A stretch of 64,000 nt of DNA, from positions 1 through 64,000 of the forward strand of contig NZ_JAGGPK010000013.1 of NCBI RefSeq assembly GCF_018613855.1, given 5' to 3'. Position numbers and translations under genes: made by a program. The notes under the pieces were generated by a model, which was not told where the DNA came from, did not search any database, and saw only the letters and a list, made by a program, of their open reading frames with translations. Within the stretch, counting starts at the first letter, position 1. Every line of letters begins with the position of its first letter. Origin of the DNA: Arthrobacter sp. ISL-30. Its GTDB lineage: Bacteria > Actinomycetota > Actinomycetes > Actinomycetales > Micrococcaceae. Shown piece by piece: positions 57,137 to 64,000 of this stretch.

Positions 57137-57831
57137 TGGGGGTCGGACGCAGCTACTCTATAGCCCTGCTGGGCCTGAACGGCTACGTCGTCGAGGTAGA
57201 GGCGGACATCGGCCAGACTCTGCCGAATTTCGTGATCCTGGGCCTGCCGGACGCGTCGCTGAATGAGGCCAAGGAGCGCATACGCTCCGCGGCACAGAAT
57301 TCCGGAATCCCGCTGAGCCGCCGCAAGATCACCGCCAACCTGATTCCCGCGTCGCTTCCAAAAAGAGGATCCGGATTCGATCTTGCCATCGCGATGGCAG
57401 TTCTGCGGGCAGCAGGAGACATCAAAACCACCGAGGGCACGGTCTTTATCGCCGAACTCGGCCTCGACGGCAGGCTGCGTCCGGTGCGTGGAATACTTCC
57501 GGCAGTAATGGCCGCGGTCCGTGCAGGCTATCCCGAAATCATCGTGGCTCAGGCCAATGCCGCGGAAGCCTGCCTTGTCCCGGGGGCGCGAGTGCGCGGA
57601 TACAGGACACTGGCGCGCCTGGCCTTCGACTTCGGGGCTGATCCTATGGAGCTCGCACTTGACTACGAGCCGGAGGACGACGTTCCGGTGGACGAGGAAG
57701 GTGTCGGACAACTTGCCGTCCCCGATCTCTGCGACGTCTCCGGCCAGGCAGAAGCACGACGAGCATTGGAGGTTGCCGCGGCGGGAGCACACCACGTCCT
57801 GCTGACCGGTCCTCCGGGAGTGTGTCCTTAA
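57136..57831 (+). pseudogene. comM: 5' part of comM (YifB Mg-chelatase-like ATPase), interrupted
   Basis: 231 residues remain of about 510. The N-terminal Lon-protease-like fold (MGVGRSYSIALLGLNGYVVEVEADI, LPNFVILGLPDASLNEAKERIRSA) is intact. The frame ends inside Walker A: HHVLLTGPPGV should continue G-K-T, but after GGAGTG (57817-57822) the DNA changes to TGTCCTTAAG, giving C-P-stop. Without the AAA+ core and C-terminal domain this ComM cannot work. ComM is a branch-migration helicase for natural transformation and a known integration site of mobile elements. The 3' part would lie beyond the window. Confidence 0.92.
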
Positions 57832-58360
57832 GTGTTCTGGTGATGTGTTCCCTGCAATGACGTGAATTTGACCTGTTGGGAAGCAGGGCTGACCACAAAA
57901 CGCAGCGCGTCCCGAGACAACTCGAAAGGCTGTCGGCACCCGCCATGGGCGAGGAGGGTATGCACATTCTGCAGTTTCGCCTCAGGAGCCGCGACACGCG
58001 CACACATATGACGATGAGTACAAACCGTTTACGCGTTTCGTGACTATCGATCATGTATCTACGGAACTGGACAAAGGCCGATCTTTGGTTCGCAGCCCGC
58101 TGAATAGCGGCAACTTCGCGCCTTTAGGTTGGCTGGAACGTACACGCGTCGGTGCCAGCGACTCGCCCTTGCTATGGCGAACCTGTCACCCTGATGGCCC
58201 GCTTCGAGGGTGTGGCAATTGCGTGTGGGCGTGACCCTTGCCGTCATGATTGAGGACTCGTCAAAGTGCGGCCGGAAAGGTGTATTACGCTGGGCTCGAC
58301 ATGTCATCCCGTGAGGACTGACACCTGCATGGTTCCGGAGAAGCGGCCGCTTAGATCGCT
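57832..58360. other. Gene-poor left flank of the island
   Basis: 529 bases with no supported gene. Short frames on both strands (for example 58040-58234 plus) lack ribosome sites and have codon use unlike the neighbours. It may hold an attachment site, remnants of a transposable element and the promoter for the CHAT gene. Confidence 0.6.
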
Positions 58361-61321
58361 TTGGCAGGATCTCACAAAGATGTGGAGAAACTTTTTGTGG
58401 ATGACTTTGAGCGCGGCGTGAGCGCGTGGGATGAATTCGAACTGACCGGTGAGGTTGCCCTGCTTGTCGAGGCTGTGGGCTTGCTGCGTCGTGCGGTCGG
58501 CGCCGCCACGGCTGACCGGGTCCAAGAGCGAACGGGCCAGCTGGGCTTGGCCCTGGGGCGGCTGTATGACCAGACCTACGACCTCGGGGCACTTCGGGAG
58601 TCCGTGGCGTTGCTTGAGACGCGAACGGGACCCTTCGTGCCCGACGAGTGCGAATACGGCTACGCCTGCGCGCTGCAGAAACTCGCCGCCGAGACTGAAG
58701 ATCTGGAGGTTCTTGACCGGGCGATCGGCCGGCTTCGATCCCTTTCGTTGCATCTGGACACGGATCAGCCTTTGCGGGCCAGGGCGCTGTCGGCCCTCAG
58801 CACGGCCTTGCAGGACCGTTATGAATACGCCTCGGACGAAGAAGCGCTGGTGCTGGCGGTGGAGCGGGCACGTGAAGCGGTGGAGATAACACCACCTGAT
58901 TCCCCTCGCCAGGGCCCGCATTTGTCCCATCTGGGTCTTGCCTTGCGGATGACGTTTGAGAGCACGGGCAGCATCGACGCCTTGGATGAAGCCATAAGCG
59001 TCAGCCATGCCGCGGTTGATGCCATCGAAGACGAAGTGCCAAGCAAAGACATCGAGATGAGCATGCTGGCGCTGGCGCTTCGGTTCCGCTATGAAGCCTT
59101 GGGAGATCTGGAGGCACTTGAGGATTCTTTTGTATGGCAGCGCCGGGCCATAGACCATCTTCCCGTAGGTCACGGACGACTCGCCCCGCATCAATCAAAT
59201 CTTGCCCTTGCCCTCTGGACCCGCGCTGAACGAACCGGCGACATGGCAACAGTCGACGAAGCGATCCAGGTCGCGAAGAAGGCGGTGGCATCAACCTCCC
59301 TAGAGTCATCCGATCGACAGCTCTATGCCAACAACCTTGGCCTGGCGCTCATGACCGCTGCGCGGGTTCGGACCGAATCCAACGAGCTCGATGAAGCGAT
59401 CCGGATCTTTGAGGGAATCATCTCGAGCACCACCACTGACCGGGCCTTGGTGCACGAAGCTGCATCCAACCTCGCTGTTGCCCTGCGCCAGCGTGGACGC
59501 GACACCCAGGACCTGCGTGAAGCGCTCGTCGCAGCAGAAGCGGCCGACCAGGCGGCACCTGAGGGGCATGTAGCGCGGGTACGCTACCGGACGTTGGCAG
59601 GAATTCTCCACCGGGAAACAGCCGCGCACGAACCTGACCCCGGGGCCGGGCTAGCAGCTTCTGTCACGGCACTGCGCAACGCAGTTGCGGCAGCGGGCAT
59701 GGAAAACCCGGACAGGGCCACGGCGCAATTCGAGCTTGCCACCTCGCTGCTGGCGGGCCCGGACACTCCGGCGGTCCAGGCCGAGGCCCTGCGACTTGTC
59801 ACCGAAGCGTCCGCGATGGCCACGGCCGCGCCCCGCACAACCATCGACGCAGCACGGACCGCCGCACGGCTTCTGGCCCAAGAGGGCAGGCTTGAGGAGG
59901 CTGTGGAGTTCTATGAACAGGCCATCCACGGGCTCTCCCGTGTAGCCCCGCAAACCGCGGACCTGGTCGATCGCGGCAATCAACTGGAAAGCTTCCTTGG
60001 CATCGCCTCGGAGGCGGCCTCAGCTGCCGTTGAACTGGGGGACCCCGTGCGAGCCTTGAGGCTGCTCGAACGTGGGCGGACGCTCCTGTTCGGTGCCTTG
60101 CTCGATGATGTGTCCCTGTTCGCCGAGCTCAAACTGAAGCACCCGGAACTCGCAGATGAATTCCAGGGCCTGCGGCGGTTGATCGACATCGGCGGGGTGG
60201 ACACCTTGTCCGTCCCTGACGTTGAGGACCGGCAACGGCACCGACGGAAATGGGACGACGTCATTGCACGCATCCGCGCGCACGAAGGCTTCGAGGACTT
60301 TCTGGTGCCAATTGTGGAGGTGGAGAAGGTCCCCGGTGAGGACCCTGTCGTGGTTCTGCTGGTCGGGCCGGAGCGCTGCGACGCGCTCGTCCTGATCCGG
60401 GGAACGGTGACCCCGGTCCGGTTGGCCGGCATCGACCCGGACGAAGTGCGAGCTCGGGCCCATTCCTTGCGGGACTGCATGGATGACGTCGCTGACGCGA
60501 CCAGCGCCGGACGGACAGCGGCCGAACGACGGTTCACGGACTTGTTCACCCAGACTTCAGCATGGATTCGTGATGAGATCATCGGCCCGGTCCTTCCTCA
60601 CATCCCGGGCGAAACCAGGATCACCTGGGTCCCTACCGGCCCGTTCTCCGGGATTCCTCTGCACGCCGCCGGAGACGGCAGGGCAGGGGAGGGCTTCGTG
60701 TCCAACTACGCGGCAACCCTTGCTTCCCTTTCACATCCCGATTGGAACTCCGCCCGCACCTCAGTGGCCGTCATCGGCGGGGAAGACCTGTCCCTGCAAG
60801 GGGCTGACCGCGAAGCAGTCCACGTGGCCGAACGCCTCGGCGCTGAGGCCCGGCTGAGCTCGGTCGAGGCAACGGCAGAGGCTGTGCTGGCGAAGTTCCG
60901 GTGCAACAGCGTCGTCCATGTCGCAGTGCATGGCTTCACCAACCCCCGGAAGCGCTTTGAGGGCGGCCTCGCCCTGGCTGACCGTGACGCGCACACCATC
61001 GAGGTTGCACGCGCAGGGGCCGGGCTGAAACTGGCGTACCTCTCGGCCTGCGACACAGCCTCCGCAGACGACCAGCTCAGCGATGAACCGCTCCACCTGG
61101 CCGCGGCCTTGCGGGCTGCCGGTTGCGCCCGTGTGGTCGCGGCGCTCTGGCCACTTGACGACAGGGCCGGGGCACTTCTCGCCGAGGAATTCTACGCCGA
61201 GGGGGTTGTCCCCTCCGACACCGCAGCAGCCCTGCATCGGGCGCAGCAACGCCTGCGGGATCTCCACCCCGACCGTCCTTCGACTTGGGCAGCACTGACG
61301 CACTGGGGACCGGTCAGGTGA
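58361..61321 (+). CDS. TPR-CHAT protease
   Basis: 986 residues from TTG 58361; GTG 58382 and GTG 58397 (with GGAG at 58384-58387) are alternative starts. Residues 1 to about 600 are a superhelix of tetratricopeptide-like pairs, each 40-50 residues, with recurrent L-G-L-A-L and D-A-I/L-x-x-A signatures. A linker follows, and the C-terminal CHAT domain spans about 690-986. The caspase-like dyad is intact: His857 in VVHVAVHGFTN and Cys897 in LAYLSACDTAS. GALLAEEFYAEG and AALHRAQQRLRD complete the fold. CHAT proteases act as effectors in several immune systems, for example the TPR-CHAT of Craspase and those that cut gasdermins. The partner or substrate here is unknown. Overlaps the next gene by four bases (GTGA). 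Confidence 0.9.
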   Translation: MAGSHKDVEKLFVDDFERGVSAWDEFELTGEVALLVEAVGLLRRAVGAATADRVQERTGQLGLALGRLYDQTYDLGALRESVALLETRTGPFVPDECEYGYACALQKLAAETEDLEVLDRAIGRLRSLSLHLDTDQPLRARALSALSTALQDRYEYASDEEALVLAVERAREAVEITPPDSPRQGPHLSHLGLALRMTFESTGSIDALDEAISVSHAAVDAIEDEVPSKDIEMSMLALALRFRYEALGDLEALEDSFVWQRRAIDHLPVGHGRLAPHQSNLALALWTRAERTGDMATVDEAIQVAKKAVASTSLESSDRQLYANNLGLALMTAARVRTESNELDEAIRIFEGIISSTTTDRALVHEAASNLAVALRQRGRDTQDLREALVAAEAADQAAPEGHVARVRYRTLAGILHRETAAHEPDPGAGLAASVTALRNAVAAAGMENPDRATAQFELATSLLAGPDTPAVQAEALRLVTEASAMATAAPRTTIDAARTAARLLAQEGRLEEAVEFYEQAIHGLSRVAPQTADLVDRGNQLESFLGIASEAASAAVELGDPVRALRLLERGRTLLFGALLDDVSLFAELKLKHPELADEFQGLRRLIDIGGVDTLSVPDVEDRQRHRRKWDDVIARIRAHEGFEDFLVPIVEVEKVPGEDPVVVLLVGPERCDALVLIRGTVTPVRLAGIDPDEVRARAHSLRDCMDDVADATSAGRTAAERRFTDLFTQTSAWIRDEIIGPVLPHIPGETRITWVPTGPFSGIPLHAAGDGRAGEGFVSNYAATLASLSHPDWNSARTSVAVIGGEDLSLQGADREAVHVAERLGAEARLSSVEATAEAVLAKFRCNSVVHVAVHGFTNPRKRFEGGLALADRDAHTIEVARAGAGLKLAYLSACDTASADDQLSDEPLHLAAALRAAGCARVVAALWPLDDRAGALLAEEFYAEGVVPSDTAAALHRAQQRLRDLHPDRPSTWAALTHWGPVR

Positions 61322-62787
61322 AGATTCGACGCATTGTCCTGGACAATGACACCCCCGCAGTCGGCGAGCCTGGCGGGCCGGCTGCAATTGGCTCGGACGC
61401 TGCTGGGGCACCGACTTCGACCGGTGAGCATGAAGCAGCACCGGTGTCGGTACTGCATGTCGTGGGGGAGGACACCGAATTGCGCGCACTCGAAGGATTG
61501 CGGGCCGATGAATGCGAACGCCTCATACAGCAGCTGGACGAGTTCCCCATCGAGACGATCGTGCTGGATTCATGCTGGACCCCGGCCGTTGGGAAGCTGT
61601 TGGCCACCCGGTTCCAAACCGTGATTGGTATTCCTGCCAGGATCGGCAGTTCCGACGCCGAAGAGTTCATCTCAAACTGGTCCGACGCAATAGCTGCCGG
61701 CGCCGCGGGCGTTGAGGCTTTCGAACGTGCCTTCTCGGCCATCGCGGCCGAGGAGCTTCCCGAGGACATCCAACCAGTCTTCATCCATGACGAAGCCGAG
61801 GTTCTTGGCTTCCGGGCACCGCGCCGCAGCAGCACCGTGGAAGTGGCATTCGGTACCAACCGCACAATCGATACCGGGAGCGGGAGGTTCACCTCCGGCA
61901 CCGGCAAGACACTGACAGGGACCTGCGAGGTCACCGTTTTCTCCGACGCGCCGGTCGGCCGGCGCCGAAGAACCCTGGGCCGGGACGACGCACCCGTGCT
62001 CATGAACCATACGATGCTGGACGGCCGGGCCTTCGCTGCGGCCATGACATCAGCTCTGGATGCCGACACGTCAAACCGGCGCGCCGTCCTGGTCTACGTT
62101 CACGGCTTCAATACCAGTTTCCGTGAGGCTGCCCAGCATGCCGCGCAGTTCCACGTTGACCTGAACATACCCGGGGCAACCCTGCTATTCAGCTGGCCCT
62201 CCCGCGGAAGCGGCCACCAACTCGCCTATCATGCCGACGAAGACTCCATCATCGCCGCCGAACGCCCCCTCTACGACTTCCTGACCACCCTGCACGACCT
62301 ACCAGATGTCGGACCGGTTCATGTGTTGGCACACAGCATGGGCTGCAGAGCTGCTCTCCGGGCCGTGGTGAGGGCAGCCGACAACGGCACGGCACCGTTC
62401 GAACTGGGTGAGCTGATCCTCGCTGCGCCCGATGTCTCCGAGACTTATTTCGCTCAAATCGCACCGGCCCTACCGGGCATCGCCCGGCGCACCACCATCT
62501 ACACGTCCCGACGCGACCGTGCCCTGCGCGTCTCCGAACTCCTGCACAGCACCGCACGCATAGGAAGCGGCAAACCCGTCGTGCGCATTCCGGAGGTTCC
62601 TGACCGGATGACGTTCGTCGACGCCGGAAAGGTTGACATTTCATTCCTCGGCCACGGTTACTACGCGGCGGCAGCCCCGGTGCTCCGGGACATCCACTGG
62701 CTGGTGTACGGGCTGCCGGCCGGATCGCGTTTCGGCATGGAACGCCACAATGATCCGGGAAGGCTCACGCTGCGCGCCAGCACCTGA
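61318..62787 (+). CDS. CHAT-like half-domain fused to DUF900 alpha/beta hydrolase
   Basis: 489 residues from GTG 61318 within the CHAT stop. Residues 40-145 resemble the C-terminal half of caspase/CHAT domains: IETIVLDSCWTPAVGKLL (Cys86), then VIGIPARIGSSDAEEF and AGAAGVEAFERAF, matching the usual cysteine strand, V-x-G-M and A-F-Y-x-x-L sequence. No matching catalytic His precedes it. Residues 255-480 are a DUF900 hydrolase: LVYVHGFNTSFREAAQ, LLFSWPSRGSG, nucleophile Ser340 in VLAHSMGCRAA and a C-terminal His region (DISFLGHGYY). Substrate unknown; lipid or peptide hydrolysis are both possible. Confidence 0.85.
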   Translation: MKIRRIVLDNDTPAVGEPGGPAAIGSDAAGAPTSTGEHEAAPVSVLHVVGEDTELRALEGLRADECERLIQQLDEFPIETIVLDSCWTPAVGKLLATRFQTVIGIPARIGSSDAEEFISNWSDAIAAGAAGVEAFERAFSAIAAEELPEDIQPVFIHDEAEVLGFRAPRRSSTVEVAFGTNRTIDTGSGRFTSGTGKTLTGTCEVTVFSDAPVGRRRRTLGRDDAPVLMNHTMLDGRAFAAAMTSALDADTSNRRAVLVYVHGFNTSFREAAQHAAQFHVDLNIPGATLLFSWPSRGSGHQLAYHADEDSIIAAERPLYDFLTTLHDLPDVGPVHVLAHSMGCRAALRAVVRAADNGTAPFELGELILAAPDVSETYFAQIAPALPGIARRTTIYTSRRDRALRVSELLHSTARIGSGKPVVRIPEVPDRMTFVDAGKVDISFLGHGYYAAAAPVLRDIHWLVYGLPAGSRFGMERHNDPGRLTLRAST

Positions 62788-62884
62788 CCCCGAAGCCACA
62801 AGATGCCGATCGGGCTTATGCATGCAATTGTCCCCAAATTCAGGGCTGTGAGATGTCCGCCCTTGGCCAATCCTGCGCGGATTA

Positions 62885-63535
62885 CTATCCCTGTTGCTTA
62901 GCTTCGCTGCTCGACATCGAACAGCCGTGATGTTGGGTCGGATGCGGAACGCGGCCGGCGGTGACGGCCCCAGAGCGTGGGCGGGCTTGGCTGTGTTCGC
63001 AGTCAATAATGGGCGCTGCCTGCTCTTGGGACGCTTCGGGCATGAGGTGCGGGGCGATTTGCCGGATCTGCCCGGCGGCCACGTGTTGGCAGACCGCGAT
63101 TTTCCAGTTTTGGCCGGGCGCTTCCTTGCCCAGGATGGCCATCAGAGGCTCCGGGCAGCGCGCAGGGGAGTAAGCAGCTATCACTCCGAGGGTTTCCAGG
63201 TCGCGGAAGCTTGGAATTGGTTGAGCGGTAGGATGCGTGTGCCAATCTCCCAAATAGGACACACGGCGGTCCCGCTCGGCATAGATTCTGGCGAGCTCGG
63301 TTGCTTGCCAGGCCGTATCAGGTTCAAAAGAAACCCGGGACCTGGTGGCCGCAGGTCCGGGCCCTATGACGTCTGTGATGACAGCATCGCGCGTTCCGTT
63401 GCTCTTGGTCACCGTGTAATGGCCAACAAGGATCCCTCCGGTCTCCTCGGGCTCGTGCAACCGCCCTTCGTCTGCCAGAGCAGAAAGCAGGGACCTGGGA
63501 AACCAGACGAATTCGGTTAGGGGTGCGCCGTGCAT
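62885..63535 (-). CDS. JAMM/JAB metalloprotease (deubiquitinase-like)
   Basis: 216 residues from ATG 63535, inside the end of the E1-like gene; an upstream ATG would overlap that gene further. JAMM metal site is complete: Glu31 in EETGGILVGHY, His99 and His101 in GDWHTHPTAQPIPSFRD, then Ser109 and Asp112. Prokaryotic JAB enzymes remove ubiquitin-like modifiers or activate precursors. The tail from about residue 165 is low-complexity and not part of the fold. With the upstream E1 it resembles the Cap2-Cap3 end of type II CBASS operons and the E1-JAB part of Bil-type systems. Confidence 0.9.
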   Translation of the reverse strand: MHGAPLTEFVWFPRSLLSALADEGRLHEPEETGGILVGHYTVTKSNGTRDAVITDVIGPGPAATRSRVSFEPDTAWQATELARIYAERDRRVSYLGDWHTHPTAQPIPSFRDLETLGVIAAYSPARCPEPLMAILGKEAPGQNWKIAVCQHVAAGQIRQIAPHLMPEASQEQAAPIIDCEHSQARPRSGAVTAGRVPHPTQHHGCSMSSSEAKQQG

Positions 63536-64000
63536 TCGGCGTGCCGGGTGAGGTTGTAGCCGTTCCATGTTGGTAATGTCCGTTCACCTGCTTCGTTCCG
63601 GAGTTCCATAACAGCGACATCAAAACCGGGCGTAGCAGCGGAACCGTCACCGGCTGACAGCTGCGTCGCAGCTGTTCTTACTGCCTGAAGGCTGACCTCT
63701 TCGAGGTCGAACGACGCGCCGGTGAAAGTCGGTTGGGCGCATCCCACTGGCTGCGTGTAGGCCACTGGTGAATTGGCGGGATCGGGAATGGTTTTATCAA
63801 AACGGAACCATTCAAGACACGAATGACACCACGATGAGTCCTGGCCGATATAGGCAACCATTCCTCCCCAGGCTCCATTCGTGGCTTCAAGAGACAGGTA
63901 CGGGATGCCTATCTCCCTGGCGATCGTGGCCAAGATCCGTTGGGTGCCCCGGTCGGCGCTGGCATCGATCAGCAAATGGTAGGAACGAAGCTCTTCGCTG
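63517..64000 (-). CDS. ThiF/E1-like activating enzyme, C-terminal part (runs off the window)
   Basis: Open to the right edge, 160 residues visible. YHLLIDASADRGTQRILATIA is the typical late Rossmann strand of ThiF/E1 domains, followed by GAWGGMVAY, the Cys motif CHSCLEWF and GCAQPTFTGASFDLEEV. These fit E1 domains of bacterial ubiquitin-like conjugation operons (for example Cap2). The adenylate-binding GxGxxG and any fused E2 domain lie past 64000. Its stop is 19 bases inside the JAB gene. Confidence 0.82.
   Translation of the reverse strand, partial: SEELRSYHLLIDASADRGTQRILATIAREIGIPYLSLEATNGAWGGMVAYIGQDSSWCHSCLEWFRFDKTIPDPANSPVAYTQPVGCAQPTFTGASFDLEEVSLQAVRTAATQLSAGDGSAATPGFDVAVMELRNEAGERTLPTWNGYNLTRHAECTAHP

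Larger units (their letters stand above)
57823..64000. mobile_element. Genomic island inserted in comM (left part)
   Basis: From 57823 to the window edge nothing matches the conserved order that follows comM in relatives (dprA and beyond). The content is accessory: a 530-base gene-poor flank, a TPR-CHAT and hydrolase pair, and convergent JAB and E1 genes. No integrase, transposase or resolvase is seen in this part. The right end and the comM remainder are outside the window. The start TGTGTCCTTAAG could be the end of an insertion sequence, but the matching inverted repeat is not visible. Confidence 0.7.

Noticed and set aside
58040-58234. 64-codon frame in the island's left flank
   Set aside because: No ribosome site, atypical codon use and no recognisable motif. 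It could be a remnant, but the sequence alone does not support a gene.
58059-58592. Minus-strand frame across the CHAT start
   Set aside because: Arg/Pro/His-rich composition typical of an antisense frame, and it overlaps the well-supported CHAT gene.
62788-62884. Terminator between the convergent hydrolase and JAB genes
   Set aside because: Only short weak dyads (ATGCATGC and similar) are present, without GC-rich stem or T run.

Overview
The window reads as a chromosomal segment of a high-GC Gram-positive bacterium of the Arthrobacter/Pseudarthrobacter type (Micrococcaceae). The basis is the G/C-rich third codon positions, the many GTG and TTG starts, and several actinobacterial hallmarks: a DUF177-rpmF-rnc-mutM-smc-ftsY block, amtB-glnB upstream of ffh, an IclR regulator divergent from leuCD, DUF3515 and DUF2469 proteins, and a dynamin-like GTPase pair. 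Genus is inferred from gene content and order only.

Layout. 1-2300: terminator of an upstream gene, then a secreted Pro-rich repeat protein and a sortase. 2351-8699: leuB, ilvE, a metallo-beta-lactamase-fold hydrolase, a fumarylacetoacetate-hydrolase-family enzyme, gltX and a HAD phosphatase. 8734-10161: a membrane-anchored L-x-x-G heptad-repeat protein, followed by a regulatory gap with two TTACT/AGTAA palindromes and tRNA-Gln and tRNA-Glu. 10982-14421: two overlapping dynamin-like GTPases. 14478-17939: DUF1697 protein, NdgR/LtbR-type regulator and leuCD. 18109-22561: murA, plsC, gpsA, ddl (cell wall and phospholipid precursors). 22580-28170: DUF3515 lipoprotein, thiL, DAK-domain protein, recG, rsmD. 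28167-30283: spermidine-synthase-like protein and an aminotransferase on the minus strand. 30319-38475: coaD, then DUF177, rpmF, rnc, mutM, smc, ftsY. 38541-44866: MFS exporter, GlnR-type sites before amtB-glnB, a G6PDH-family gene in the slot where glnD normally sits, and ffh. 44972-50336: hydrolase with a replaced nucleophile, thiC under a TPP riboswitch, amidohydrolase, VOC protein, small hypothetical. 50557-57136: rpsP, KH protein, rimM, trmD, rplS, two signal peptidases, rnhB, DUF2469, a decayed gene, yraN.

The core ends abruptly at about 57822. There comM is cut inside its Walker A motif and about 6.2 kb of accessory DNA follows to the window edge. The island has a gene-poor left flank. 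It then carries a translationally coupled pair, a TPR-CHAT protease with intact His/Cys dyad and a protein joining a CHAT-like half-domain to a DUF900 alpha/beta hydrolase. Convergent to these lies an overlapping pair: the C-terminal end of a ThiF/E1-like activating enzyme and a JAMM/JAB isopeptidase. CHAT proteases and E1-JAB pairs both recur in bacterial immunity islands, so this is the best candidate for an undescribed conflict system. The rest of the E1 operon lies past 64000.

Recurring smaller signals are short in-frame 15-18 bp tandem repeats in four unrelated genes, a TTGAGACA element near leuB, ilvE and ffh, and a DUF177 reading frame that seems to begin at an ATC codon.
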